Positions 1 to 9,376 are shown, counted from the stretch's first letter. The stretch is DNA of 64,000 nucleotides from Paenibacillus wynnii (GCF_000757885.1 NZ_JQCR01000003.1:62001-126000); one strand, 5' to 3'. A program made the numbers and translations. The notes: generated from the sequence alone by a model not told the origin.

Positions 1-956
1 ACGTACCAGGAGTACACATCTCCTTGCCAGGTATTACGGAAAAAGACACCAACGACATTCTTTTCGGGATCGAACAAGACATCGATTTTATCGCCGCTTC
101 CTTCGTTCGTAAAGCTAGCGACGTTCTCGAAATTCGTGCGTTGCTGGAGAAACACAATGCTGCTCACATTCAAATTATTTCCAAAATCGAAAACCAACAA
201 GGTGTTGACAACCTTGACGAGATATTAGCGGTTTCCGATGGCCTGATGGTTGCACGTGGCGACCTCGGTGTGGAAATTCCAGCTGAAGATGTACCTTTGG
301 CTCAAAAATTGATGATTCAAAAATGTAACATTGCCGGTAAACCAGTTATCACTGCAACTCAAATGCTGGATTCCATGCAACGTAACCCGCGTCCTACACG
401 CGCTGAAGCGAGTGACGTAGCGAACGCTATTTTTGACGGAACAGATGCAATCATGCTTTCCGGCGAAACAGCTGCTGGTAAGTACCCAGTTGAATCCGTT
501 CTTACAATGTCCCGCATTGCTGAGAAAGCGGAGTCTGCTCTTAACCACCGCGAAATCTTCATGAAGCAACAAATCGCACAAGAAACAACAGTTACTGAAG
601 CAATCAGCCAATCCGTTGCTATTTCCGCACTGGATCTGAATGCTAAGGCTATCATTTCTTCGACTGTAACAGGTCACACAGCTCGTGTAGTTTCTAAATA
701 CCGTCCTAAATCGCCGATCATCGCGGTAACGACTCAAGAAAGAACTATGCGTCAATTGGCCTTGGTATGGGGCGTAACTCCGGTTCATGGTCTGGAAGCT
801 TCTTCTACGGACGAGCTTCTTGAAACAGCTGTTAAAGGCGGAATTGATTCCGGTCTGGTAACAGCTGGAGATCTAGTTGTTATTACAGCGGGTATCCCGT
901 TGGGACGTTCCGGTTCCACAAACTTGGTTAAGGTAACTCAAATTCCTAACGCTTAA
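1..956 (+). CDS. pyk: Pyruvate kinase, C-terminal part (5' end outside window)
   Basis: Converts phosphoenolpyruvate and ADP to pyruvate and ATP, the last step of glycolysis, in the cytoplasm. The reading frame is open from the first base (codons begin at position 3), so the start lies upstream. Visible motifs include the GDLGVEIP segment, the MLDSM helix and the [11 protein letters not shown] region of the barrel, followed by the alpha/beta C-terminal domain. The protein ends after this domain ([12 protein letters not shown]), so it lacks the extra PEP-utilising-like C-terminal domain of the B. subtilis and Geobacillus enzymes. A terminator follows directly. Confidence 0.96.
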   Translation, partial: VPGVHISLPGITEKDTNDILFGIEQDIDFIAASFVRKASDVLEIRALLEKHNAAHIQIISKIENQQGVDNLDEILAVSDGLMVARGDLGVEIPAEDVPLAQKLMIQKCNIAGKPVITATQMLDSMQRNPRPTRAEASDVANAIFDGTDAIMLSGETAAGKYPVESVLTMSRIAEKAESALNHREIFMKQQIAQETTVTEAISQSVAISALDLNAKAIISSTVTGHTARVVSKYRPKSPIIAVTTQERTMRQLALVWGVTPVHGLEASSTDELLETAVKGGIDSGLVTAGDLVVITAGIPLGRSGSTNLVKVTQIPNA

Positions 957-992
957 ATTTTTCGGGAGTATATCCCTACTTATGTTTTATCC

Positions 993-1030
993 AAAAAGCA
1001 ATGGTGTGTAACTCACCATTGCTTTTTTTT
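993..1030 (+). terminator. Intrinsic terminator of pyk
   Basis: An AAAAAGCAATGGTG arm pairs with CACCATTGCTTTTT across a short loop and runs into a T tract, 37 bases after the pyk stop. Confidence 0.9.
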
Positions 1031-1129
1031 GATGATTGATCCTTTAAGAAGATCGGGTTATGCTATTCTATGGGGAATATGAGGAATGGATGTTTAGTCA
1101 ATTAAGGATGGAGAGGACTTAGAGCTTAA

Positions 1130-2305
1130 ATGAAAAAATTATTGAAACTGCGCGGATTTTATCTGTTTCTGGGATTAGCCGGCGGTTCGTTCGGTCCTTA
1201 TCTGACATCACTTCTTGTTCATAATGGATTAGATAGCGGGCAAATCGGAATGCTAATGGCGACCGGAACATTCATCGCAATCACCATTCAGCCGATGTGG
1301 GGCATTATTTCCGATCGGTATAATCAGACCCGTTTGGTGCTTATTTTAAGTGTTGCTGTTCCCGCTCTGTTAGCTGTATTTTATCGGTCTGAATATTTCT
1401 TTGTACTCATGTTGGTTTTCACACTGTCGACAATTTTCTCATCCACACAGGCCCCTATCGCTGATTCTTACGCGATTGCAGCAGCCAAGCGGGCGGGTTC
1501 TACATATGGGAGTATTCGGCTTATGCTAAGTATTGGAGCGGCTATGGGGAGTCTTATCGGGGCTAAATATGTATCAACGTTCTCTTTATCAACTATATGG
1601 ATACCTTTCTTGCTATTTAATACGCTAGCCGTCCTCATTGCACTGAGCTTGCCGAAGCAGGCGGAAGAGAATCATATGATGAGTCAATCCTTTTCCCAGG
1701 GAGTTCGGCAGCTCATTAGGAATCGTGTGTTTTTGGCCTTCCTTGGCGGGAGTTTACTTGTGAATCAGACTATGACGGCGTTTGGCACGTACTTTGTAGT
1801 AGCCTTTCAGTCTGTCGGTGGATCCATGCAGTATGCAGGGATTGCCTTGTTCATTGCATCCGTTACAAACGTTCCGTCTATGTTGTTGGCTTCGAAGGTC
1901 ATTAAGAAACTGGGTAGAGAACGTACCTTACTGATCGGAGCCTTAATCTATGTTCTTCGGTGGGGGATTCAGGTTGCCTTCCCGTACCCCTCTGTTATGA
2001 TCGGAGTCCAGGTGTTACATGGTTTTTCCTTCGGACTTTTCTATATATCAGCGGTGGAGTATGTTTCCCAGATAACCTCATCGGACATGCAGGCTACGGG
2101 CCAAAGTATTTTTAACATGGTGTTTTCGGGATTTGCAGGAATTCTAGGAAATGTGCTAAACGGTTTTTTGCTCGACCAGGGCGGAGTAAATGCCATGAAT
2201 CTTTCCTGCGTGATTAGTTCTGCTGCGGGTGCGGTTCTGTTAGTCTATGTGGCCCGAAACACCAGCCGTAAACTACCGATTATATCCAACGATGTCGGCT
2301 TCTAG
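1130..2305 (+). CDS. MFS transporter, nucleoside:H+ symporter-like
   Basis: A 391-residue integral membrane protein with about 12 hydrophobic segments and the two-lobe layout of the major facilitator superfamily. The loop after segment 2 (GIISDRYNQTR) is the characteristic MFS motif A. The overall look resembles the MFS_1-like / nucleoside symporter subgroup. The substrate cannot be told from the sequence. A GGAGAGG site lies upstream of the ATG. It is the first gene of a likely operon with the thioesterase and fxsA, with 46 bp to the next start. Confidence 0.85.
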   Translation: MKKLLKLRGFYLFLGLAGGSFGPYLTSLLVHNGLDSGQIGMLMATGTFIAITIQPMWGIISDRYNQTRLVLILSVAVPALLAVFYRSEYFFVLMLVFTLSTIFSSTQAPIADSYAIAAAKRAGSTYGSIRLMLSIGAAMGSLIGAKYVSTFSLSTIWIPFLLFNTLAVLIALSLPKQAEENHMMSQSFSQGVRQLIRNRVFLAFLGGSLLVNQTMTAFGTYFVVAFQSVGGSMQYAGIALFIASVTNVPSMLLASKVIKKLGRERTLLIGALIYVLRWGIQVAFPYPSVMIGVQVLHGFSFGLFYISAVEYVSQITSSDMQATGQSIFNMVFSGFAGILGNVLNGFLLDQGGVNAMNLSCVISSAAGAVLLVYVARNTSRKLPIISNDVGF

Positions 2306-2351
2306 ACATCCCTTGCCGGCTTCGATTTACAAAAAGGGGGTATTTTGCTCA

Positions 2352-2888
2352 ATGAGCTCACGTAATATAAATCACACCAGCCGCTGGTATCCCACATCCT
2401 TTCGGGTTCGTTATCAGGAAACTGACCAAATGGGTGTTGTGTATCATGCCAATTATTTGAACTGGTTTGAAATCGGACGCACAGAAATGCTGCGTGAGTT
2501 GGGTTTCACATATCGTGAGATGGAGAACGGTGGAGTTTTTCTCCCCGTTACCTCGGCAGATTTGCAATTTAAAAGTCCGGCGAGATATGATGATCTTGTC
2601 GTAGTCTTTGCACGCTTAACCAACTTTGCAGCACTTAGAGTCGTTTTTGAATATGAGATCCGGCGCCTTCCGAAGGAAGGGAGCCTTATTCCGGGAGAAT
2701 TAGCGGGAAATGCGGAGCAGGTCGAACCTCTCAATCCCAACAGTTCTTCAGGCGAATTGCTTGTGAGCGGATCTACGAGCCATGTATGGCTGAATAAGGA
2801 TTGGAAGCCTACCCGGTTGGACAGAGCTCTTCCTGAGCTGTTTCAGGGTATTATAGGGGCGCTTCGGGAAGAAGGAGGAGCAGTATGA
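2352..2888 (+). CDS. Acyl-CoA thioesterase, 4HBT/YbgC hotdog family
   Basis: A 178-residue predicted acyl-CoA thioesterase. The signature TDQMGVVYHANYLNWFE (Asp25 the catalytic Asp of the 4-hydroxybenzoyl-CoA thioesterase class, followed by the hotdog helix) is close to YbgC. I start at the ATG at 2352 because a GGGGG site lies about 10 bases before it; the frame is open further upstream into the MFS gene. Roughly 25 extra residues (GSLIPGELAGN to NPNSSSG) sit between two strands where YbgC proteins have a short turn. It overlaps fxsA by ATGA, which suggests coupled translation. The natural acyl-CoA is unknown. Confidence 0.85.
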   Translation: MSSRNINHTSRWYPTSFRVRYQETDQMGVVYHANYLNWFEIGRTEMLRELGFTYREMENGGVFLPVTSADLQFKSPARYDDLVVVFARLTNFAALRVVFEYEIRRLPKEGSLIPGELAGNAEQVEPLNPNSSSGELLVSGSTSHVWLNKDWKPTRLDRALPELFQGIIGALREEGGAV

Positions 2889-3283
2889 TAAGAAACAAAT
2901 GGTTGTGGCCGGCTTTATTTGTGGTCCCGGCTGTGGAGTTATTCGGTTTTGTCCTTGTTTCCAGTTACCTCGGAGCACCCAAAACATTACTGCTTCTAGT
3001 GTTCACTTCAATCATCGGATTGCTGATGATGCGTTTTGAAGGCAAAAAAGTTTTACAGGACAGCAGGCAGCAAATGCAAGAGGGCCAGGTGCCGGGACGG
3101 ACCATGTTGGATGGATTATGTATTTTTTTCGGAGGTTTTCTATTAATTCTGCCAGGATTCGTAACCGACATTATTGGTTTTACTTTAGTTTTTCCATTGA
3201 CCCGTCCTCTTTACCGGGGATTTTTACTGAAGTGGATTGAAAAAAAGATGAAGAATGGAACTTTTACCTTATATCGCAGATAG
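2885..3283 (+). CDS. fxsA: FxsA-family inner membrane protein
   Basis: A 132-residue membrane protein with an N-terminal hydrophobic pair, a polar stretch (QQMQEGQVPGRTMLDG) and a second hydrophobic part containing ILPGFVTDIIG, the hallmark of FxsA. In E. coli FxsA relieves exclusion of phage T7 by the F-plasmid PifA protein; the normal cellular role is unclear. The start overlaps the thioesterase stop by four bases. In B. subtilis an FxsA homologue (YtzA/YtwI region) lies in the same pyk-citZ neighbourhood, which supports the call. Confidence 0.9.
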   Translation: MIRNKWLWPALFVVPAVELFGFVLVSSYLGAPKTLLLLVFTSIIGLLMMRFEGKKVLQDSRQQMQEGQVPGRTMLDGLCIFFGGFLLILPGFVTDIIGFTLVFPLTRPLYRGFLLKWIEKKMKNGTFTLYRR

Positions 3284-3306
3284 AATGTACACATTCTAGA
3301 AATGCC

Positions 3307-3350
3307 AAAGGGCGGGAACTGTCATTGATGACAGGCCCGCTCTTTTTTTT
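3307..3350 (+). terminator. Intrinsic terminator after fxsA
   Basis: An AAGGGCGGGAACTGTCA arm pairs, with a few mismatches, to TGACAGGCCCGCTCTT and is followed by eight T. Confidence 0.88.
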
Positions 3351-3364
3351 GGTGTTGCCTATAT

Positions 3365-3585
3365 ACCTGATTCAGATTTAATTGTATTTCATACAGCTAA
3401 AGTCGCTTATGGAGCACAGAACCATTGTTTAAGTGCACTTTATACAGCTATATTCGCGATAAACGGCTGGTAAGTAGGTTCACCTACGTTTTAAGTGTAT
3501 TGAGTGCAACTAAAGTCTGTTACAGCCTTCTTTTAAGTCAAATAGCTGTATATTGTGCAACTAACCTTTGAAGTGTTTGCATAAA
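3365..3585. repeat. Decayed intergenic repeat units between fxsA and ytvI
   Basis: The gap between two convergent genes contains about four degenerate units sharing ATACAGCTA(A)A, GTGCAACTAA and TTTAAGTG(T/C) blocks, roughly every 45-60 bp. No open frame or RNA gene is visible. It resembles a decayed version of the array at 22041-22326 in style, not in sequence. Confidence 0.5.
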
Positions 3586-3593
3586 TCCCGCCC

Positions 3594-4709
3594 TCAATGC
3601 AATCTCCCGCTGACAATGTAGTTGCGCAGCCCCCGGAAGACACCAGCCCGATTGAAGGCATCTAGGATGACCAGAATTACAGGTCCTATAATAAGCCCCA
3701 GCACCCCGAAAACTTGGAGTCCGGCGAACATGCCGATCAGCATAGCCAATGGATCCAGCCCGATGCTGCTGGCCAGAACCTTAGGCTCAAGGACTTGCCG
3801 TACGATCAGAATAATCGCAAAGAGAATAGACAGCCCCACACCCAGCGCCAAGTTCCCTGTCACGTAAGAATAAACTGCCCAAGGAAGCATTACGATACCT
3901 ACGCCCAAGTAAGGCAGCAGGTCCACAAAACCGATCATCAGACCTATCGCTAAGGCAGACTTAACACCCAATAGCAGGAGTCCGATAATGACAATCATAG
4001 CTGTAATCGAGATGAGAATCAGCTGGGCACGCAGGTACCCTACAAGGGCCTTGCGCAGGTCCTGCCAAATGTCGGATAGGGGTCTTTTTACAGGTTCCGG
4101 AAGCCAGCCGGATAGCTTATCATTATGCTTCTCCCAACTCATACTGATGAAAAAGGCTGCCAGAACAACCACTATCATAATCGTACCCAGGCTTGGGAGG
4201 GAGGAGATTAAGTTAAGTAGTATGTTGAAAAAACCAGTGACTAACTGTGTTACTGCATAACCCACAGTCTCTGTGGTACGGCTGATATTGCTGTCTATGG
4301 TGGCATGATAATCCGGGTTGTCATGGTAGAATTGATTGATTTGATTCAGTATATTTTGGATACTTGCATTCCGGCTCCAAGATAGAAGCAACTCCCTCCA
4401 TTCGTCCGTATGAAGATGAAGTGTTTGAGTTAACACGACCAATTCCTTCACCAGACGGGTAATCAAGGCGGTCAGTACCAGCGCCGTTCCTCCGATATAA
4501 AAGAGCAGTGACATGATCACTGCCAGCCACCCTGGAAGCTTAAACTGCCGCAGAATCTGGATAAGAGGGTGCATAATGTACGCTAGCAACCAGGCGAGCA
4601 GTAAGGGATATAGCAATGGCATCAATATATAGAGTGCCAGCAGAAGGGTGATGGTGGCCACAACAACCCAAAGGCCGCGCAGCAGTCTTTTCAGCATCAA
4701 AGAATCCAT
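3594..4709 (-). CDS. ytvI: Sporulation integral membrane protein YtvI, AI-2E transporter family
   Basis: A 371-residue protein of the AI-2E/PerM permease family with about eight membrane segments: an N-terminal cluster, a polar central part (about 90-150) and a C-terminal cluster containing the family motif DLLPYLGVGIVMLPWA. B. subtilis ytvI lies in the same pyk-citZ interval and belongs to the sporulation regulon; its transported substrate is not known. An AAGGAG site precedes the ATG. It is convergent with fxsA and divergent from citZ. Confidence 0.9.
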   Translation of the reverse strand: MDSLMLKRLLRGLWVVVATITLLLALYILMPLLYPLLLAWLLAYIMHPLIQILRQFKLPGWLAVIMSLLFYIGGTALVLTALITRLVKELVVLTQTLHLHTDEWRELLLSWSRNASIQNILNQINQFYHDNPDYHATIDSNISRTTETVGYAVTQLVTGFFNILLNLISSLPSLGTIMIVVVLAAFFISMSWEKHNDKLSGWLPEPVKRPLSDIWQDLRKALVGYLRAQLILISITAMIVIIGLLLLGVKSALAIGLMIGFVDLLPYLGVGIVMLPWAVYSYVTGNLALGVGLSILFAIILIVRQVLEPKVLASSIGLDPLAMLIGMFAGLQVFGVLGLIIGPVILVILDAFNRAGVFRGLRNYIVSGRLH

Positions 4710-4856
4710 GCCGAGTGCTCCTTTCGTATACGATCAGGAAGTATAAAGTTCTTGGACTTTTGGACTAGATATGCTCGTCTTATGTATATTCACTCCAGGG
4801 ATATTAAGACTAGCGATTGCGGATGGAGGGGGAAAAGATGGGGTTAACTTATACAC

Positions 4857-4870
4857 TGAAAGCGCAAACA
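4857..4870 (+). promoter_or_regulatory. Predicted cre site (CcpA) upstream of citZ
   Basis: TGAAAGCGCAAACA fits the catabolite-responsive element consensus TGNAANCGNWNNCA at every fixed position. citZ is CcpA-repressed in B. subtilis, so the location makes sense. It sits about 75 bp upstream of the -35 I propose, so repression may act through another promoter or at a distance. Confidence 0.6.
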
Positions 4871-4944
4871 TGAAACAATTTTTCAGAAGTTTTTTTCTAT
4901 CTGTCCGATAAAATCATTTGATGCGTGGTAAAGCTTCCACGTTG

Positions 4945-4973
4945 TTCACATAACCGTCAAAATCCGTTATGAT
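4945..4973 (+). promoter_or_regulatory. Sigma-A promoter of citZ with flanking ATAAC/GTTAT dyad
   Basis: TTCACA, 17 bases, TATGAT. An ATAAC...GTTAT inverted repeat lies between the hexamers (about 4950-4970). B. subtilis CcpC recognises ATAA-N7-TTAT dyads at citZ, but here the spacing is longer, so a CcpC role is only a guess. The rest of the 414-bp ytvI-citZ gap holds the cre site and an 11-codon frame at 4838-4873 that I do not accept as a gene. Confidence 0.55.
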
Positions 4974-5123
4974 GATTAAAGACTTAAAGCGCAAGTTGGG
5001 TTGTACCCCAAGAGAAAATGTGATAGTCACTTTTTTATAATGGCAATATTTCAAATTGTAAATGTTTTCATGAAGTACCGAAGGGCTTTCAAATACCCCT
5101 GCAAGCAAAGGAGAGAGTATACT

Positions 5124-6236
5124 ATGACAGTTACTAAAGGTCTGGAAGGCATTGTAGCAACTACTTCCTCCATCAGCTCTATTGTTGATGGCGTATTGAC
5201 TTATCGCGGTTATGATATTGATGATCTTGCGGAAAATGCCAGCTTTGAGGAAACTGCTTATTTGCTGTGGTTTGGCAGCCTACCGACTTCAGCTGAGCTT
5301 GGAACTCTAAGTCGGGATCTTAGCGCGTTTGCTCCAATTCCGGAGCAGGTGATTGAACAAATGAAGCTGTATCCCAAAGATACAAATACGATGGCAGCGC
5401 TGCGGACTGCTATATCCAGCTTAGCTTTGTATGATGATGCTGCTGATGATATGAGTCGTGAGGCTAATGAGATCAAAGCCGTAAAACTGCAGGCTCAGCT
5501 TCCTACTGTGGTGGCTGCACTTGCACGTATTCGTAAGAGTCTAGAACCGGTGGCTCCAAAAGAAGGCGCTTCCATCGCTGAGAACTTCTTATATATGTTA
5601 TGGGGGAAGCAGCCTGACATCGTATCGGTGAAGGCACTGGATGCTGCACTTGTACTGCATGCTGACCATGAGCTTAATGCGTCCACCTTTGCCGGACGGG
5701 TGACAGTTGCAACTTTGTCAGATATTTATTCTGGTGTTACGTCTGCTATTGGCGCTCTGAAGGGTCCTCTGCACGGTGGTGCTAATGAAGCTGTAATGAA
5801 GATGCTGGAGGAGATTGGAACTCTTGATGCCGTGGAGCCTTTCGTCCGTGGGAAGCTGGAGCGCCGCGAGAAAATTATGGGCTTTGGTCACCGTGTGTAT
5901 AAGAATGGCGATCCCCGTGCGAAGCACTTGATGAAGATGTCGCTGGAACTTGGTACAATGAAAGGCGATACTACTCTGTATGATATGTCTGTTAAGATTG
6001 AAGACCTAATCACCGGGCAAAAAGGTCTTAAGCCAAATGTGGATTTCTACTCGGCTTCGGTGTATACACAGCTTGGAATTGAACGTGAATTGTTCACACC
6101 GATCTTTGCGATTAGCCGGGTTTCAGGATGGACAGCGCATATTTTGGAGCAGTATGGAGACAATCGGATTATTCGTCCACGCGCAGAATACACCGGTCTT
6201 GTAGAACAAAAATACGTACCGATTGAGCAAAGGTAG
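5124..6236 (+). CDS. citZ: Citrate synthase
   Basis: Condenses oxaloacetate and acetyl-CoA to citrate, the entry step of the TCA cycle. The 370-residue protein shows the active-site blocks GPLHGGANEAVMKML (His), GFGHRVYKNGDPRAKHL (His) and NVDFYSASVYTQLG (catalytic Asp). The frame is open 123 bases upstream, but the ATG at 5124 has an AAAGGAG site at the right distance and begins MTVTKGLEGI as in the family. It heads a citZ-icd-mdh cluster, as in B. subtilis. Confidence 0.97.
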   Translation: MTVTKGLEGIVATTSSISSIVDGVLTYRGYDIDDLAENASFEETAYLLWFGSLPTSAELGTLSRDLSAFAPIPEQVIEQMKLYPKDTNTMAALRTAISSLALYDDAADDMSREANEIKAVKLQAQLPTVVAALARIRKSLEPVAPKEGASIAENFLYMLWGKQPDIVSVKALDAALVLHADHELNASTFAGRVTVATLSDIYSGVTSAIGALKGPLHGGANEAVMKMLEEIGTLDAVEPFVRGKLERREKIMGFGHRVYKNGDPRAKHLMKMSLELGTMKGDTTLYDMSVKIEDLITGQKGLKPNVDFYSASVYTQLGIERELFTPIFAISRVSGWTAHILEQYGDNRIIRPRAEYTGLVEQKYVPIEQR

Positions 6237-6285
6237 TACAGTCTAACCACATAGCTATCAAATTTTGAAGGAGGAACACACACAA

Positions 6286-7581
6286 ATGTTGAAATTGGAA
6301 AAATACGATCTGCCAACAGAAGGCGAACAAATTACGATCGAGGACGGTAAGCTACAGGTTCCTAATCATCCGATTATTCCTTTTATAGAGGGTGACGGCA
6401 CGGGCCGTGACATTTGGAAAGCCTCCAAACGGGTGCTGGATGCGGCGGTTGCCAAAGCATACGGCGGTACTAAACAAATTGCCTGGTACGAAGTGTTTGC
6501 CGGCGAGAAAGCCTTCAATACATATGGTGAATGGCTGCCAAATGATACTTTGGAGGCAATTCGTGAGTATTTCGTAGCTATAAAAGGACCGTTGACTACA
6601 CCAATCGGTGGCGGTATTCGTTCTCTGAATGTGGCGCTGCGCCAAGAGTTGGATTTGTACGTTTGTTTGCGGCCAGTACGTTACTTCGACGGGGTTCCTT
6701 CCCCGGTAAAACATCCTGAGCTTGTTGATATGGTAATTTTCCGTGAAAACACTGAAGATATTTATGCCGGAATCGAATATCAGGAAGGTTCAGCTGAGGT
6801 GAAGAAGGTTATCGAGTTCCTGCAGAATGAAATGGGCGTTAACAAAATCCGTTTCCCGGAAACCTCAGGTATCGGTATTAAGCCAGTTTCCAAAGAAGGT
6901 TCTAAGCGACTTGTTCGTTCTGCTGTAGAATATGCAATCAAACATGGACGCAAGAGCGTAACGCTTGTTCATAAAGGCAATATCATGAAATATACCGAAG
7001 GAGCCTTCAAGAATTGGGGCTATGAAGTTGCTGAGCAGGAGTTCGGTGACAAAGTATTCACATGGAACCAATACGATGTTATTAAGGAAAAAGAGGGTGA
7101 AGCTGCAGCAAATGCGGCTCAGAAGGAAGCCCTGGACTCCGGCAAAATCCTCATCAAGGATGCTATTGCCGATATAGCTTTACAACAGGTATTAACTCGT
7201 CCAACGGATTTTGATGTGATCGCAACGCTGAACCTTAACGGTGATTATCTGTCTGATGCGCTTGCAGCTCAAATCGGCGGTATCGGTATTGCTCCGGGAG
7301 CGAACATTAATTACTTAACCGGACATGCCATTTTCGAGGCGACTCATGGTACAGCTCCTAAATACGCAGATAAAGATGTGGTGAACCCTGGTTCGGTTAT
7401 ATTATCCGGTGTAATGCTGCTTGAACATTTGGGCTGGCAGGAAGCGGCTGACCTCATCTACAAAGGGATGAGCACAGCCATTAACAATAAGACCGTAACT
7501 TATGACTTCGCCCGTCAGATGGAAGGCGCAACGGAGTTGAAATGCTCGGCATTCGCAGACGAAGTTATCAACCATCTGTAG
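6286..7581 (+). CDS. icd: Isocitrate dehydrogenase, NADP type
   Basis: Oxidatively decarboxylates isocitrate to 2-oxoglutarate. The 431-residue protein carries the substrate loop [18 protein letters not shown], where the first Ser corresponds to the regulatory/binding Ser113 of E. coli Icd, then [12 protein letters not shown], the [23 protein letters not shown] block, and [16 protein letters not shown]. The start is the ATG at 6286 behind GAAGGAGGAA; a longer open frame begins 21 bases earlier without a better site. It lies 49 bp after citZ and is probably cotranscribed. Confidence 0.97.
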   Translation: MLKLEKYDLPTEGEQITIEDGKLQVPNHPIIPFIEGDGTGRDIWKASKRVLDAAVAKAYGGTKQIAWYEVFAGEKAFNTYGEWLPNDTLEAIREYFVAIKGPLTTPIGGGIRSLNVALRQELDLYVCLRPVRYFDGVPSPVKHPELVDMVIFRENTEDIYAGIEYQEGSAEVKKVIEFLQNEMGVNKIRFPETSGIGIKPVSKEGSKRLVRSAVEYAIKHGRKSVTLVHKGNIMKYTEGAFKNWGYEVAEQEFGDKVFTWNQYDVIKEKEGEAAANAAQKEALDSGKILIKDAIADIALQQVLTRPTDFDVIATLNLNGDYLSDALAAQIGGIGIAPGANINYLTGHAIFEATHGTAPKYADKDVVNPGSVILSGVMLLEHLGWQEAADLIYKGMSTAINNKTVTYDFARQMEGATELKCSAFADEVINHL

Positions 7582-7614
7582 GATCGAAGTGATTTCGAGG
7601 GAAGCAATGCTGAT

Positions 7615-7757
7615 ACAAAACTTAAGGTTATGTTTACGAAGCTAGTTTTGTACGAAGTAAATTCGAAGAAGATTACGCATAACAAAACTTAAGGTTATGC
7701 TTACGAAGCTAGTTTTGTACGAAGTAAATTCGAAGAAGATTACGCATAACAAAACTT
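7615..7757 (+). repeat. 67-bp tandem repeat, 2.1 copies, in the mdh leader
   Basis: Two copies, 7615-7681 and 7682-7748, differ at one base; a third partial copy (ACAAAACTT) starts at 7749 and abuts the mdh ribosome binding site. Each unit begins ACAAAACTT and contains AGTTTTGT, so adjacent ACAAAACT and AGTTTTGT blocks can pair as hairpins. No coding potential was seen. Confidence 0.9.
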
Positions 7758-7772
7758 TTAGGAGGACGACTC

Positions 7773-8714
7773 GTGGCAATCAAACGTAATAAAATCACAG
7801 TCGTGGGTGCCGGTTTTACCGGCGCTACCACGGCGCTTATGCTGGCTCAAAAGGAACTTGGTAACGTAGTACTGATTGATATCCCGCAACTGGAGAATCC
7901 AACCAAAGGCAAGGCTCTGGATATGATGGAAGCAAGTCCGGTACAAAAGTTTGACAGCACGATTACTGGAACATCGAACTATGATGATGCTGCAGACTCT
8001 GATATCGTGATTATCACAGCGGGCGTAGCCCGCAAGCCGGGTATGAGCCGCGATGATTTGGTCAACACCAATGCTGGAATTGTTAAGTCTGTTTGTGAGA
8101 ACATTAAGCGCGTGGCACCAGAATCTATTGTTATTATTTTAAGTAATCCGGTAGATGCTATGACTTACGTTGCCTACAATACATTGGGCTTTCCGAAGAA
8201 TCGCGTGATCGGACAATCGGGTGTCCTGGATACGGCCCGTTATTGTACCTTTATTGCCCAGGAACTTAATGTATCTGTTGAGGATATCCGTGGATTTGTA
8301 CTTGGCGGCCATGGTGATGATATGGTGCCGTTAGTACGTTATTCCAGCGTAGGCGGTATTCCTATTGACACTTTGATTCCGGCGGAGCGCATAGCTGAGA
8401 TTGTTCAACGTACACGTGTTGGCGGCGGAGAAATTGTGAACCTGTTGGGTAACGGCAGTGCTTATTATGCTCCTGCAGCTTCTCTGGTACAGATGACGGA
8501 AGCAATATTGAAAGATAAAAAGCGTATTATCCCGGTCATTGCCTTCTTGGAAGGTGAATATGGCTACGACGGTTTGTTTATGGGTGTTCCTACGCTTCTG
8601 GGAGCAAACGGTATCGAGAAAATTTTTGAGCTTGAACTGACGGCTGAGGAGAAAGCGGCATTGGATAAATCCGCAGATTCTGTACGTGCCGTTACATCGG
8701 TAGTATCCGTGTAG
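7773..8714 (+). CDS. mdh: Malate dehydrogenase, LDH-like type
   Basis: Interconverts malate and oxaloacetate with NAD. The 313-residue protein has the Rossmann motif [12 protein letters not shown] near the N-terminus, the substrate-arginine loop [25 protein letters not shown] and the catalytic-His segment [14 protein letters not shown], typical of the Bacillus malate dehydrogenase. The start is GTG at 7773, eight bases after AGGAGG. It follows icd after 191 bp that consist mainly of the 67-bp repeat. Confidence 0.97.
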   Translation: MAIKRNKITVVGAGFTGATTALMLAQKELGNVVLIDIPQLENPTKGKALDMMEASPVQKFDSTITGTSNYDDAADSDIVIITAGVARKPGMSRDDLVNTNAGIVKSVCENIKRVAPESIVIILSNPVDAMTYVAYNTLGFPKNRVIGQSGVLDTARYCTFIAQELNVSVEDIRGFVLGGHGDDMVPLVRYSSVGGIPIDTLIPAERIAEIVQRTRVGGGEIVNLLGNGSAYYAPAASLVQMTEAILKDKKRIIPVIAFLEGEYGYDGLFMGVPTLLGANGIEKIFELELTAEEKAALDKSADSVRAVTSVVSV

Positions 8715-8750
8715 AATGAATTTCACGAAAAAATGATAGGAATATCGAGA

Positions 8751-8790
8751 AATCCCCAACTTTTCAACTTAAAGTGGGGACTTCTTTTCT
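8751..8790 (+). terminator. Intrinsic terminator of the citZ-icd-mdh cluster
   Basis: TCCCCAACTTT pairs with AAAGTGGGGA with a one-base bulge, followed by CTTCTTTTCTT. Confidence 0.8.
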
Positions 8791-8861
8791 TCTCACTACT
8801 TTATGGGTATAATTAAGTGAAGTTGTAATTTATATCATAGTATAAGTTGAGGAGGTATGTT

Positions 8862-9287
8862 ATGAGTCATGTTTTCTTTTTCTTACATATGATCGGGATG
8901 CTGGCACTGGGATTTTATCTGGTACTGCCTTTCATTCTAGGTCGAGTAGAGAAACTCTCTGCGCCTGCTAAGGAAGGGACGCTAAGCGCGATAGGCGGGC
9001 TTAACCGTTTTGCTCAGTACGGTCTTGTAATCCAACTGATTACCGGTGGTTATTTGATGTCACAGGGTGAGTATTCCGTGGTATGGATGATTATCGTGGT
9101 TGTGCTTCTGTTGGCTTTGTTTGCTATTGGCGGCATTATGAGTAAACCGCTGCGTCTGGCGGCGGCAGGAATCCGTGAGAACCGGGATGTATCCGCGGAA
9201 ACCGGCAAGATTCGCACCTTGAGTGCAGTGTTGTCTGTTACCCTGCTGTTAATGGTGTTCTTCATGGTGTATAACCAGATTGTCTAA
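8862..9287 (+). CDS. Small four-helix membrane protein, unknown function
   Basis: I do not recognise the family. The 141-residue protein has four hydrophobic segments (about 2-24, 48-66, 72-90 and 115-138) with short polar loops. The second half of the loop between helices 3 and 4 (AAAGIRENRDVSAETGKIRT) is charged. The start at 8862 follows GGAGGTATGTT; an in-frame ATG 15 bases upstream overlaps that site and is less likely. A TATAAT at 8808-8813 could be its -10. It stands alone between two terminators. Confidence 0.75.
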   Translation: MSHVFFFLHMIGMLALGFYLVLPFILGRVEKLSAPAKEGTLSAIGGLNRFAQYGLVIQLITGGYLMSQGEYSVVWMIIVVVLLLALFAIGGIMSKPLRLAAAGIRENRDVSAETGKIRTLSAVLSVTLLLMVFFMVYNQIV

Positions 9288-9307
9288 AACTCTTGTGAGT
9301 TATCAAC

Positions 9308-9343
9308 AAAAACCCGCCTCCTAATTTGGAGTGCGGGTTTTTG
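9308..9343. terminator. Bidirectional terminator
   Basis: AAAAACCCGC and GCGGGTTTTT flank an inner CTCC/GGAG stem. It can serve both the membrane protein (plus strand) and the Nudix gene (minus strand). Confidence 0.85.
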
Positions 9344-9376
9344 CATCTAGCGCATTTTAATCTGTTACGAACAAGA

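Noticed and set aside
225..788. Long open frames on the minus strand inside pyk
   Set aside because: They mirror the codon bias of the real pyk frame, lack ribosome sites and encode Cys/Ser/Arg-rich nonsense.
4838..4873. An 11-codon frame with a GGAGGGGG site upstream of citZ (possible leader peptide)
   Set aside because: It contains the cre site, has no run of regulatory codons and no attenuator follows it.
7615..7757. Insertion sequence
   Set aside because: No transposase frame and no target-site duplication; the units are only 67 bp.
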